A DNA stretch of 64,000 nt from Agathobaculum ammoniilyticum (GCF_025567315.1 NZ_JAOQJE010000009.1:60593-124592), one strand, 5' to 3'; counted from the first letter of the stretch, positions 1 to 8,347 are shown. A program made the numbers and translations. The notes: a model not told the origin generated them from the letters alone.

Positions 1-1856
1 ATGTCGATATGGCCGATAAAGCGGCCATCCATCGCCAGCAGGACCTCGGTGCTGCCCAGCGTACCGTGGTAGCCGGACAGACCGATGCCGTGGCGCCGTA
101 GCAGCTTGGCATTGCCGCACAGCACGGGCTTGCCGCACAGTACGGCTTCCACGCCCTCACCGGCCTGCTCGCGGATACCTTCGGGTGCGCCGACCGAGAT
201 CAGGCTGGGCCGACCGGCGCTTTCCGCTGTTTCCTTGCACGTCTCATAGGCGGCGAGGATGGATTTTGCGATTGGGTGGGTGGACGCGCCCTCGCACGCA
301 GCGGCGAGCCAAAGCAGCTCGTTTTCGTCGATGTCCGCGCCCTCCGCCGGGCATACGCGCTGCACCACAAAGTTGCCCCTGGTGATCGTACCGGTCTTAT
401 CCATGACAACGGCCTTCACATCCTTCAGCGCTTCGAGCGAGGCGCCGCCTTTGAACAGAATACCGCGCCTGGAGCCTGCGCCGATGCCCGCGAAATAGGT
501 CAGCGGCACGCTGAGCACCAGTGCGCAGGGGCAGGAAATGACAAGGAAGGTGAGCGCGGTGTACACCCATTTGCTCCAGTCGCCGGTGGCCAGACTGGGT
601 ACGACGGCGGTCAGCAGCGCGATGGCGACGACAGCCGGGGTGTACACGCGGGAGAAGCGGGTGATAAAGCGGTCGATCCTGGGCTTGCGCGCGGCCGCGT
701 TTTCCACGCTGTCCAAGATGCGCTGGACCATGCTCTCCGCCAGCACATGGGTGACGCGCAGCTTAATCGCACCGTCCGTATTAACACAGCCGGAGATCGC
801 GCGGTCGCCAGCCGCGACGCGCACCGGCACCGGCTCGCCGGTCACGGCCGAGGTGTCCAGGCGGCTCTCGCCCTCCACGACCTTTCCGTCCAGCGGTACG
901 CGGTCGCCCGGGCGAACCAGCACGATATCGCCCACCGCAGCGTCCTCCGCAGGGATTGGGCGGACACCGCCGTCCGCCTCGACGAGGTTGACCGTTTCCG
1001 GACGCAGGTCGACCGCGGCCATGATCTGCCGCCGCGAGCGCTCGACCGCACGGTCCTCAAAGTATTCGCCCACGCGGTAAAACAGCATAACGCCGACCGC
1101 CTCGTCGAACGAGCCGATCGCCCACGCGCCGACCGTGGCAAGCGCCATGAGGAAATTTTCGTCAAACACGCGGCCCCTGCCGATATTGCGGACCGCGGTC
1201 AGCAACACGCGCCAGCCGAGCAGCAGGTACGCTGCGAGCATGACGAGCACTTTTGGCATGCCGCCGAGCGCCAGCTCACCGGCGAGGAACAGCCCCGCGC
1301 CGATCAGGATACCGGCAAGCGGATGGCTGCGGCCGGTGCCGGCCTCATCCTCTGAAGCGATAACCTGTGTCTCGCTTTCGATGGATTGGCAGATTTCGCG
1401 GATGCGCGGCAGCAGAGCGTCGGGATTTTTGCCGGTCACGCGGAGCTGCTTAGTCTCGTAGACCAGTACGCAGTCGTCCACGCCGTCGAGTTGGCTGATC
1501 TGGCGCTGCATCTCGGCGGCGCAGTGCGCGCAGCCGAGGTTTTGCAGGGTGTATACCCGTTTTATGCCGTGCGCGCTCGTGCGATGGCGGTGCTCCTGTC
1601 CGTGGCTGTGCTCCTGTCCGCAGGCGCAGCCGTCGTCGTGATGGTGGTGATGCTCGTGCTCGTGGCCGCAGGCGCAGCTGTCGTCGTGATGGTGGTGATG
1701 CTCGTGCTCGTGGCCGCAGGCGCAACCGTCGTCGTGATGATGGTGATGCTCGTGTTGATGATCGCGGCCGCAGCCGCACGTTTCCGGATGATGACTCTGT
1801 TCGGCTGTATGTTCGTCCGGCACTTGTAAGGCAGTGCGCGTTCTTTCGCTCGCCAT
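1..1856 (-). CDS. Heavy-metal P1B-type ATPase (Zn/Cd efflux), 3' end outside window
   Basis: Membrane pump that exports divalent soft metals using ATP. Read on the minus strand from ATG 1856, after an AGGAGG site, the protein has a His/Cys-rich N-terminus (about residues 20-92, three 16-residue units), one HMA-type metal-binding motif GCAHCA near residue 107, the transmembrane ion-path motif SCPCALV near residue 439 and the phosphorylation motif DKTGT near residue 484. CPC with a His-rich N-terminus fits the Zn/Cd/Pb (CadA/ZntA) class rather than Cu exporters. The C-terminal part of the P/N domains and the last helices lie beyond position 1. An ArsR-type operator overlaps its promoter, consistent with metal induction. 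Class is well supported; the exact metal is inference. Confidence 0.93.
   Translation of the reverse strand, partial: MASERTRTALQVPDEHTAEQSHHPETCGCGRDHQHEHHHHHDDGCACGHEHEHHHHHDDSCACGHEHEHHHHHDDGCACGQEHSHGQEHRHRTSAHGIKRVYTLQNLGCAHCAAEMQRQISQLDGVDDCVLVYETKQLRVTGKNPDALLPRIREICQSIESETQVIASEDEAGTGRSHPLAGILIGAGLFLAGELALGGMPKVLVMLAAYLLLGWRVLLTAVRNIGRGRVFDENFLMALATVGAWAIGSFDEAVGVMLFYRVGEYFEDRAVERSRRQIMAAVDLRPETVNLVEADGGVRPIPAEDAAVGDIVLVRPGDRVPLDGKVVEGESRLDTSAVTGEPVPVRVAAGDRAISGCVNTDGAIKLRVTHVLAESMVQRILDSVENAAARKPRIDRFITRFSRVYTPAVVAIALLTAVVPSLATGDWSKWVYTALTFLVISCPCALVLSVPLTYFAGIGAGSRRGILFKGGASLEALKDVKAVVMDKTGTITRGNFVVQRVCPAEGADIDENELLWLAAACEGASTHPIAKSILAAYETCKETAESAGRPSLISVGAPEGIREQAGEGVEAVLCGKPVLCGNAKLLRRHGIGLSGYHGTLGSTEVLLAMDGRFIGHID
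1620..1763. repeat. Three tandem 48-bp repeats coding for His-rich metal-binding units
   Basis: Units start at about 1620, 1668 and 1716 with an exact 48-bp period and differ at only a few bases, so each encodes a 16-residue block with a CACG motif, alternating His/Glu, a run of five His and two Asp. They lie inside the P-type ATPase N-terminus and probably buffer metal or tune affinity. Near-identity at DNA level suggests recent duplication and copy-number variability. Confidence 0.9.
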
Positions 1857-1876
1857 AATCTCGCCTCCTGAATTAT

Positions 1877-1937
1877 ATATGAATGATTGCTCATATGTTC
1901 ATGTATTCATATTAGTCCGAGAACGGTGATTTGTCAA
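1877..1937 (-). promoter_or_regulatory. Promoter of the metal ATPase with ArsR/CadC-like operators
   Basis: Minus strand: -35 TTGACA (1937-1932), 17-bp spacer, -10 TAATAT (1914-1909). Overlapping and following the -10 are two imperfect 20-bp inverted repeats of the ATATGA...TCATAT type (1877-1896 and 1893-1912), the pattern bound by ArsR/SmtB-family metal sensors. No arsR-type gene is visible nearby. The remaining spacer, about 1940-2130, shows nothing I can name. Confidence 0.75.
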
Positions 1938-2136
1938 TAGCGGGAAAGAAAAAAAGATGCACAAAAAACGCCGTCAAAGGTGCGGTCCCATAGGGACAAC
2001 ACTGAAACCGTTTAGAGTATAAGACTGAAAAGCAGATCCAATCTCGACTGCTGCGGGAATCATCCGATGCAAGCCTATTCTTTTCATGCGTATAAGTCGA
2101 TGGTGTAAAATGGGCATTTCTCCTAATGAGGTTATT

Positions 2137-2172
2137 CTAAAACCCCTTGATCATGCAATCAAGGGGTTTTAG
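2137..2172. terminator. Symmetric hairpin terminator after the aldolase-fold gene
   Basis: Perfect 15-bp inverted repeat CTAAAACCCCTTGAT with a 6-nt loop, flanked by T/A-rich ends on both strands. It lies about 70 bp after the stop of the minus-strand class II aldolase-fold gene, so it most likely ends that operon. Confidence 0.8.
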
Positions 2173-2243
2173 ATGTTACATCATAAACGTCATGCAGTGT
2201 GTGCTTGGGGAAAGCGCTCGCGCAGGCGGCTTTTTCCGGTTGC

Positions 2244-2936
2244 TTAGCCCAAACGCTGAACCATCTCCTGCGGGATTGTGGCTGTTCCCTGACCGTAGTA
2301 TTTGAACACATCGACCATCTGCTGAATCTGGGCATCGCTCATTAACTTGGTTTCGCCGTTGACACAGGCTGCGCGCGCTGCCAGATAGCATTTGGCGGCT
2401 TCTTCCAGATAAACCGCAGCATATAGTGCTTGGTTAAGATCCTTGCCGACGGTCATAACGCCATGCTGGGACAGGATAACAGCATGACCGTCGCCGACAT
2501 ACTTAACGGTGTCAATGCCCATATCGATCGAGCCGGCGGCCGAATACGGGGTGATAGGCACGTTACCGCCCGCAGCGTTTGCCAACGCGGTGATGCATAC
2601 ACGGAACTCGGTTAGGCCGGGGATAAGAGAAACCGCAGTTGCATAGGGCTGGTGAGTGTGGATAACAGCGTTGATATCCGGGCGTTCGCGGAAGATATGT
2701 AGAATAGCAGGTGTGTCTGATGACGGCTTGCGTGTACCTTCTATGATGTTGCCGTCGAGATCCATGACGATCATGTCGTCCTCAACCATTTTTTCGTACA
2801 TCATACCGGATGGAGTGACAAGGATCTCACCTGACGGCATTCGCACACTCAGGTTGCCGCAGGTCAGTGAAACCAACTCATAGCGGTCAAGCATGATGCC
2901 GGCATCAATGATTTCTTTTTTCATTTCGGAAAACAT
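2244..2936 (-). CDS. Class II aldolase-fold protein, L-ribulose-5-phosphate 4-epimerase (AraD)-like
   Basis: 230 aa, the length of AraD (231). It has the zinc-site motif HTHQP near residue 95, a third candidate zinc His in SQHGVM, the phosphate loop GNLSV, the epimerase-type signature KPSSDTP (true aldolases have SSE here) and the C-terminal KYYGQ that carries the AraD catalytic Tyr. The Asp that AraD uses as second acid/base (in its HADYF motif) is not obvious: this region reads TALANAAGG. I therefore see an AraD-like member whose precise substrate is open. Last gene of a minus-strand run with HAD phosphatase and split transketolase; epimerisation to a transketolase-ready pentulose phosphate would fit. 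Strong RBS (AGGAGG) before ATG 2936. Confidence 0.85.
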   Translation of the reverse strand: MFSEMKKEIIDAGIMLDRYELVSLTCGNLSVRMPSGEILVTPSGMMYEKMVEDDMIVMDLDGNIIEGTRKPSSDTPAILHIFRERPDINAVIHTHQPYATAVSLIPGLTEFRVCITALANAAGGNVPITPYSAAGSIDMGIDTVKYVGDGHAVILSQHGVMTVGKDLNQALYAAVYLEEAAKCYLAARAACVNGETKLMSDAQIQQMVDVFKYYGQGTATIPQEMVQRLG

Positions 2937-2941
2937 AGCGG

Positions 2942-3607
2942 TTACCTCCTAAATATTTCGATCAGATCGCCCGGGGCATGTATCACATGCTCGGGCGAAT
3001 AGGGCATGAGCTGCTCGATGGACTGATACCCCCAGCAGGCCGCGGCTGCGGCTGCGCCAGAGTTGTGCGCTGTTTGCATGTCTATATCCGTATCGCCGAC
3101 ATACAGGATCTCACTGCACTGCACATGCAACGTATCCAGCACCCGGTCCATCGACCGCGGGTCAGGTTTAGAAATGGTTTGCGGTGTCTGACCGATGCAA
3201 GCTTCCATCAGTCCGCCGAAGAACTGCCTGGTCAATGAGTGGGCCAGTGCATCCGGCTTATTGGTCAGCACGGCGTTTTTGATCCCCATATCCCGCAGCG
3301 CTTCAAGGGTTTCGCGTATGCCTTCATACGGTTCGGTCAGATGGGAAAAATCCTTCAGGTAACTGGCGCAGTCATAATCGCGGATCGCGGGCTGTAGCCG
3401 TTCCACATCCTGCTCCGGGCAGCCGCCCAATCTGAGCAGACGATGATAAAAATGCGAGATCGGCAGCCTGCACAGATCGCGGCAGTCCTCCATCGCAATG
3501 CTGTGCAGCCCGAAATGCGCCAGCGACTGGTTACAGTAATACAGAATGGTCGGCAGGGTGTTGAGCAGTGTGCCGTCCATATCCCACACGCAGGCACGAT
3601 AGGGCAC
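2942..3607 (-). CDS. HAD-family phosphatase (phosphoglycolate phosphatase-like)
   Basis: About 221 aa with HAD motif I DMDGT near the N-terminus, a motif II-type LTNKP, motif III Lys in SKPDP and motif IV GDTDID, plus an alpha-helical cap of the PGP/beta-PGM type. I choose the GTG at 3607 because GGAGGT sits five bases upstream, whereas an upstream ATG at 3646 would overlap the preceding transketolase gene by 38 bp without a visible ribosome site. The gene begins one base after the transketolase stop, so translation is probably coupled. A role in removing phosphate from pathway or dead-end sugar phosphates is inference. Confidence 0.85.
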   Translation of the reverse strand: MPYRACVWDMDGTLLNTLPTILYYCNQSLAHFGLHSIAMEDCRDLCRLPISHFYHRLLRLGGCPEQDVERLQPAIRDYDCASYLKDFSHLTEPYEGIRETLEALRDMGIKNAVLTNKPDALAHSLTRQFFGGLMEACIGQTPQTISKPDPRSMDRVLDTLHVQCSEILYVGDTDIDMQTAHNSGAAAAAACWGYQSIEQLMPYSPEHVIHAPGDLIEIFRR

Positions 3608-3608
3608 G

Positions 3609-4595
3609 TTATACCTCCAGGAAATCGACGAAACGAACCTTCTCAAGGTCGTCTTCCTGAATACCGAGTTTCTTTCCAGTCAGCTCCTCGACGGCTTCGA
3701 CCAGATGCATTGCATCGATACCGTACTTTTTCATTAGGTACATCTTGGACGCGCCGTGCGGATAGCCCGGCAGGCCGATCTTGACCAGACGTTTACCCAG
3801 GCCGTTTTCTGCGATTATGTCCGCAACTGCCGTGCCGAGACCGCCGATGTCCAGATGGTTTTCGATCGTGATAACGCCGTACTTGCTCTTGTTGATCGCC
3901 TCGACGATGGTCGGGTCGGTGAACGGCTTGAGGGTAGAAACATGCATATGCTGCACAGAAACGCCCTTTTCCTTGAGCGCTGCCGTGGCGCGCATGGCTT
4001 CCTCGGTGCAGATCGACGAGGACAGCAGCACGATATCGTCGCCTTCGGACAGCACGCGGGCACGGTTGAACTGCATCGGCTCGTTGGCAGGGAACAGACG
4101 CGGCACTTCCTTGCGGAGCATGCGGATGTAAACAGGGCCGTTGCACTCATATGCCAGATCGAGCACGCCTTCGATTTCGGTTGCGTCGCCGATATCGAAA
4201 ATGGTCATGTTCGGCACGGTGCGCAGCACACCGACGTCATTGATCGACTGGTGGGTAACGCCGCCCGGAGTGGTGATGCCGGGAACGAAGCCGACAAATA
4301 CGACCGGCAGGTTCGGATAGGCCACGCTCATCTCAAGCTGGTCCAGAATGCGGCGGTAAAGGAATACGGCAAAGGTGTGCAGGAAGGGGCGGTAGCCCTC
4401 TCGCGCCATACCAGCCGCCCAGGAACACATATTCTGCTCGGCGATGCCCATGGTCAGATAACGGTCCGGATAAACCTGGCGGAACTTCTTGACCTCGCAG
4501 GACGAACCGAGGTCGGCGGACATAACCACGACCTCCGAATGCTCCGCGGCAAAGCGGATCATATTTTTTTCGTGGGTATTGACTTCAATTTTCAT
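3609..4595 (-). CDS. Transketolase, C-terminal (Pyr/TK-C) subunit, copy 1
   Basis: 328 aa covering the pyrimidine-binding and C-terminal domains of a split transketolase. It shows the MGIAEQNM motif with the Glu that activates thiamine diphosphate, and GGVTHQS. Starts 15 bp after the N-terminal subunit stop with RBS GAGAGGGG. Together the two subunits would move a two-carbon ketol unit between phosphosugars. The position between a HAD phosphatase and a sugar-type PTS suggests a substrate-specific transketolase rather than the housekeeping enzyme. Confidence 0.92.
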   Translation of the reverse strand: MKIEVNTHEKNMIRFAAEHSEVVVMSADLGSSCEVKKFRQVYPDRYLTMGIAEQNMCSWAAGMAREGYRPFLHTFAVFLYRRILDQLEMSVAYPNLPVVFVGFVPGITTPGGVTHQSINDVGVLRTVPNMTIFDIGDATEIEGVLDLAYECNGPVYIRMLRKEVPRLFPANEPMQFNRARVLSEGDDIVLLSSSICTEEAMRATAALKEKGVSVQHMHVSTLKPFTDPTIVEAINKSKYGVITIENHLDIGGLGTAVADIIAENGLGKRLVKIGLPGYPHGASKMYLMKKYGIDAMHLVEAVEELTGKKLGIQEDDLEKVRFVDFLEV

Positions 4596-4610
4596 GGTTG
4601 AACCCCTCTC

Positions 4611-5513
4611 TTACATCGCGTCGTAGATCTTCTGGAATTCATCGCGCTCGTCCTTGCCGATGCGGATAAAATGCATCGAACGGGGCTTCTCGAGCGGCTT
4701 AATGCCGGTTGCGCCGCTGGTGCGTGCAATAACAACGAGCGGACGGCCCTCATGCGGGGTTTCAAACGCCTTGCAGAACGCTTCAATATCGTGGCCGTTG
4801 CATTCCACGCAGGTCGCGCCAAAGGACTCGAAACGAGCAACGATCGGTTCCTCGGTCATCTGATCCGCGATCTTGCCTTCAACCTGCTGGTCGTTGGCAT
4901 CGACAACAACGATAAAGTTGTCCAGTTTATAGTGACCAGCCGCTTGGATACACTCCCAAGTCTGGCCTTCCTGCAGCTCGCCATCACCCAGCAGCACATA
5001 GCACTTGCCGGTGTCGCCGCGGCGCTTGCGGGCATGGGCAGTGCCGCCTGCAATCGAAATTGTCTGGCCGAGCGAGCCTGCGGTGTTTTCAAAACCGGGA
5101 GAATGCTCTGCGCCGATCATTTCCATATTCCAGCCGTCGACATTGAACTTCTCCATGCAGTTCGGGCTGATACGGCCGGTCGCCGCCAGCGCACTGTAAA
5201 TAACCGATGCGTAATGGCAGCAGGAAACAAAGAAGCGATCCTTGTCTGGCGCAGGGGCGCCGTTATACGCAGAACCGCGCTGATAGTCCATGTTATCAGG
5301 GCCGGGAACGCCGGGGAACGGGATTGGCTCCCAGTTACCGACGGACGGACCGAGGTTCATCACCTTAGTATAAAGGGAAGCAATGATTTCTGCCGAGGAG
5401 CATGCCTGCGCCAGATAGCAGCCGCCGGTCTGCAGGGCTACGCCCAAAATCTGCTTGCGGATCTGGTTGGCTACTTTCTGGACTTCTTCGGTAGAATATT
5501 TTTTTTCCGCCAT
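4611..5513 (-). CDS. Transketolase, N-terminal (TPP) subunit, copy 1, divergent
   Basis: 300 aa thiamine-diphosphate domain with the GDGELQEGQTWE motif ending in a DAND metal ligand. The early conserved motif around the substrate His reads SCCHYAS instead of the usual SKGHA, seen intact in copy 2 of this window, so it is a divergent subfamily. Start ATG 5513 follows AAAGGAG; an upstream frame extension to 5570 lacks a ribosome site. First gene of the run transketolase N, transketolase C, HAD, AraD-like. Confidence 0.9.
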   Translation of the reverse strand: MAEKKYSTEEVQKVANQIRKQILGVALQTGGCYLAQACSSAEIIASLYTKVMNLGPSVGNWEPIPFPGVPGPDNMDYQRGSAYNGAPAPDKDRFFVSCCHYASVIYSALAATGRISPNCMEKFNVDGWNMEMIGAEHSPGFENTAGSLGQTISIAGGTAHARKRRGDTGKCYVLLGDGELQEGQTWECIQAAGHYKLDNFIVVVDANDQQVEGKIADQMTEEPIVARFESFGATCVECNGHDIEAFCKAFETPHEGRPLVVIARTSGATGIKPLEKPRSMHFIRIGKDERDEFQKIYDAM

Positions 5514-5613
5514 AATATTGACTCCTTTCTGATAAGCGCGTGAAAACAAATGTCGGATTATGCAACCCACTGCTGCTGGGTGCAGCGATACACCGTTTAT
5601 CGTGCTTTTATTA

Positions 5614-5638
5614 TTTCATAAATATGAACAAATGTCAA
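5614..5638 (-). promoter_or_regulatory. Promoter and TGAACA operator of the transketolase operon
   Basis: Minus strand: -35 TTGACA (5638-5633), 17-bp spacer, -10-like AATAAT. The spacer holds TGTTCA/TGAACA (5625-5630), the same half-site found before the dehydrogenase and PTS genes, so the neighbouring SorC-type regulator probably controls this promoter. Confidence 0.6.
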
Positions 5639-5724
5639 CTGCATTAAAATGGATATATTGACTAAAAACCCCATTTGGTTTTTGTTGAAATGATCAAATT
5701 AAACAATATTTTTCTGGTTTTTGC

Positions 5725-5814
5725 TTGACAATACAGCCAATCACGCTATAATAAATGCAACTGGATATGATAATTTGTCAAACGAAGAAAGAACATTATT
5801 TCTATATATGAACA
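5725..5814 (+). promoter_or_regulatory. Promoter of the Zn-alcohol dehydrogenase, with TGAACA site
   Basis: TTGACA (5725-5730), 16-bp spacer, TATAAT (5747-5752), close to consensus. A TGAACA half-site lies downstream at 5809-5814, just before the GAGGGG ribosome site, which would place a bound repressor in the path of transcription. Confidence 0.7.
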
Positions 5815-5838
5815 TATTTTCAAGCAAGAGGGGATGCG

Positions 5839-6888
5839 ATGATGAAAGCTGTTGTCAAAACCGAAGCGGGATACGACCATATGCAATATATGGATATCCC
5901 GGAACCGGAGGCGATGGGAGATCTGGTCAAAATCAAGCTGGCGTATTCCGGCATCTGCGGAACCGATTTACATGCCTTTAAAGGCACTTATGCAAGCACC
6001 AAACCGCCAGTGGTTTTAGGGCATGAGTTTTCCGGTATTGTCACCGCAGTCGGCCCCGATGTCAAAAACATCAAGGTCGGCGACCGCGTGACGAGCGAAA
6101 CCACTTATAAAACCTGCGGCACCTGCCCGATGTGCGCAAGCAAGGACTACAATCTTTGCGGCAACCGGCAGGGCATCGGTACACAGATCAATGGTTCCAT
6201 GGCGGAATATCTGGTCAGCCGTGAAGAAAGCGTCCATGTGCTGCCGGATAATGTCAGCCTGCTTTCCGCTTCGCTGACCGAACCGCTTGCCTGCGGCGTA
6301 CATGCGACGATCGAAAAGGGCAACGTACAGCCCAACGACGTCTGCGTTGTATTTGGCGCGGGTGCGATTGGCCAAATGGTCATGCAAGTCGCCAAGAGCC
6401 AGGGCGCAACCGTTATCGTCGCCGGCCTGACACACGATGCCGAGCGCTTCGAAATCGCAAAAAGCGCAGGTGCGGACCGCTGTGTCGACCAGATGACCGA
6501 GGATCTGAAAGCAATCGTCATGGAAATGACGAACGGCGTCGGCGCAGACAAGTGCTTCGAATGCTCGGGCGCTGTACCTGCGGCCAATAAGGCGCTTGAG
6601 ATCGTCCGCCGCAAGGGCACGGTCGTACAGATGGGCGTGTTCCCGGAAGCACACGAAAGCATCTGGACCGACCTGATCCTGCACAAGGAAATTGCCTACG
6701 TCGGTTCGCGCAGCCAGAAGCCCTCTTCCTGGGTCAAGTCGCTCGAACTGCTCGCAGCCGGTACGGTCGTACCGGAGAAGATCGTCACCTCGATCGATCC
6801 GCTGGAAAACTGGCGCGACGGCTTCGACAAGATGATCCGCGGCGAAGGCGCCAAGGGCGTTATCGTGCTGGACGGCTCGCTGAAATAA
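5839..6888 (+). CDS. Zn-dependent medium-chain polyol/sorbitol-type dehydrogenase
   Basis: 349 aa NAD(P)-dependent medium-chain dehydrogenase. The catalytic zinc ligands are visible in GICGTDLH and GHEFSG, the structural zinc Cys cluster in CGTCPMCASKDYNLC, and the Rossmann loop in GAGAIGQ. The family includes sorbitol, galactitol-1-phosphate and threonine dehydrogenases. Here it stands alone between the transketolase operon and the SorC-type regulator, so oxidation of a PTS-imported polyol phosphate to a ketose phosphate is the natural guess. ATG 5839 or 5842 are both possible behind GAGGGG. Confidence 0.9.
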   Translation: MMKAVVKTEAGYDHMQYMDIPEPEAMGDLVKIKLAYSGICGTDLHAFKGTYASTKPPVVLGHEFSGIVTAVGPDVKNIKVGDRVTSETTYKTCGTCPMCASKDYNLCGNRQGIGTQINGSMAEYLVSREESVHVLPDNVSLLSASLTEPLACGVHATIEKGNVQPNDVCVVFGAGAIGQMVMQVAKSQGATVIVAGLTHDAERFEIAKSAGADRCVDQMTEDLKAIVMEMTNGVGADKCFECSGAVPAANKALEIVRRKGTVVQMGVFPEAHESIWTDLILHKEIAYVGSRSQKPSSWVKSLELLAAGTVVPEKIVTSIDPLENWRDGFDKMIRGEGAKGVIVLDGSLK

Positions 6889-6892
6889 GCAT

Positions 6893-6930
6893 AAAAAAGC
6901 AGGGATGCCTGCATCCCTGCCTTCGCATTT
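6893..6930. terminator. Bidirectional terminator between dehydrogenase and regulator
   Basis: GCAGGGATG stem, CCTG loop, CATCCCTGC, with A-run before and TTTTTT after, serving the converging dehydrogenase (+) and regulator (-) genes. Confidence 0.88.
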
Positions 6931-6939
6931 TTTCACCCC

Positions 6940-7896
6940 TCATGTTTCGAACGGCTTGCCCTCCAGTTCCAGTATGCGGAGGGCAAGTGGTTCGTCCACG
7001 ATCAGGGTATTGAGATATTTTCCGTGCAGCGCTGCCAGCGTGCATTCTGCCTTGGCTGCACCGGCATTGATGCCGATCGACCACGTCGGATAATACATCG
7101 CTTCCAGCGGGGCGGAAATCACAAAGCGGCCATCCAGCTGCACTTCCTTGCCGTTGATATCAAACATACGGCCAAGCAGGCTGGATACCGCGCCACGGCG
7201 CATCAGCTCCTCGCGATCCTCCGGGCTATAGCAGCCGGATTGATACAGTGAAGCATTCGGATCGTCCAGCGAGCCGATGCCGGTGATTACAATATCAACC
7301 GAGAGCGCCTTTTTCAGTGTTGTTTCGATCTGCGGTTCAGCAACCAGATAGGAATAAACCAGTTCGCTGTCCACATAAACCGGCGCATAGATGTTGGAAT
7401 ATGTGCCGCCTACCTTTTTCGACAGGCGCAGCGCCAACTCCAGCCCGTCTACACGGGGATTACCGGTACCCAGACAGCCGACCATCTGCACCACGTTAAC
7501 ATTATAATATTCGCTCGGCTCGACCGCATTGCACAGCGCTTCCAGCGCCCGGCCCCACGAGATGCCGATCGACATATTGTTCTCCAAAACCGTGTTGAGA
7601 AAATGGGCGGCGCACTTTGCGCAACGGGCAAGCGCCTTGTCGAACTCATAGTTGCCGGAAACCACAATCGCGTCACGCAGACCGAACTCCGTGCGCAGCG
7701 CATAGGACAGCTTAGGATGCTTGACGATCGGGCTGTGGATAATCACCTCGACAACGCCGGTTTCCTTGGCTTCATCCAACAGGCGTGAAACCGTTGGGCG
7801 GGAAATTCCCATGATCTGACTGATCTCCTGCTGGCTCAGTTCCTGCTGATAATAAAGTTCGGAAATATGCACCAGTAAATCAACACGATTGCTCAC
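6940..7896 (-). CDS. SorC/DeoR-type sugar-binding transcriptional regulator
   Basis: 318 aa. An N-terminal helix-turn-helix (about residues 18-42, with QQEISQIMGISRPTVSR) is followed by a SorC-type sugar-binding domain with the VQMVGCLG and ISWG segments. Such regulators bind phosphorylated sugars and act as activator or repressor. Start is GTG 7896 behind GAGGAG. The gene is divergent from the PTS operon, and TGAACA half-sites occur before the PTS operon, the dehydrogenase and the transketolase operon, so it likely controls the whole module. Confidence 0.9.
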   Translation of the reverse strand: MSNRVDLLVHISELYYQQELSQQEISQIMGISRPTVSRLLDEAKETGVVEVIIHSPIVKHPKLSYALRTEFGLRDAIVVSGNYEFDKALARCAKCAAHFLNTVLENNMSIGISWGRALEALCNAVEPSEYYNVNVVQMVGCLGTGNPRVDGLELALRLSKKVGGTYSNIYAPVYVDSELVYSYLVAEPQIETTLKKALSVDIVITGIGSLDDPNASLYQSGCYSPEDREELMRRGAVSSLLGRMFDINGKEVQLDGRFVISAPLEAMYYPTWSIGINAGAAKAECTLAALHGKYLNTLIVDEPLALRILELEGKPFET

Positions 7897-7932
7897 AAAA
7901 AGGCTCCTCTCACCAACAATGACGTGAAACTT

Positions 7933-8019
7933 TGTTCACCATTTGAACATAGTATAAGCGATTTTGACGCAAATGTCAAATTATTCTGCGTTGACAGCAT
8001 AGACAGAGTAAAATACAAT
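7933..8019 (+). promoter_or_regulatory. PTS operon promoter with palindromic operator
   Basis: Perfect inverted repeat TGTTCA-N5-TGAACA at 7933-7949, then TTGACA (7991-7996), 17-bp spacer, TACAAT (8014-8019). The operator lies 41 bp upstream of the -35, which would suit activation by the divergent SorC-type regulator. Confidence 0.75.
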
Positions 8020-8068
8020 AATCAAGCAAAACGGATATAATTCGACAGTAATCGGAGGGAAAAGCATC

Positions 8069-8329
8069 ATGTTTAGCCAAGAATTTACAATCAAGAACCA
8101 GACTGGCCTGCACGCCCGTCCCGCGGCGCAGCTTACCGCGCTCTGCAAGGGATTTCCGGAAGAAATCCGCCTTATTACCGAGAAAGGGTCGATCAACCCC
8201 AAAAATATTATCGGTATTTTGAGCGCTGGACTGAAAAAAGGCACGCCCATCACCATTGAAGTAAAGGGCGAAAACGAACAGGAAGTCGGCAACAAGATCG
8301 TCGCTTTTCTCGACGGACTGAACGAATGA
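8069..8329 (+). CDS. HPr-family phosphocarrier protein lacking Ser46
   Basis: 86 aa with the active-site motif GLHARPAA, phospho-accepting His15. In Firmicutes HPr, Ser46 in KSIMG is phosphorylated by HPr kinase for catabolite control; here the aligned motif is KNIIG with Asn46. The protein should pass phosphate to EIIA but not be regulated at Ser46. It is the first gene of the PTS operon and 18 bp from the EIIA gene, indicating a dedicated carrier like those in fructose or dihydroxyacetone systems. RBS GGAGGG. Confidence 0.93.
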   Translation: MFSQEFTIKNQTGLHARPAAQLTALCKGFPEEIRLITEKGSINPKNIIGILSAGLKKGTPITIEVKGENEQEVGNKIVAFLDGLNE

Positions 8330-8347
8330 TCAAGGGAGGCAAGCGCT

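Noticed and set aside
276..1829. Long plus-strand open frames opposite the metal ATPase, one with Val-rich repeats
   Set aside because: They are antisense shadows of a GC-rich gene; the minus-strand frame carries all P-type ATPase motifs.
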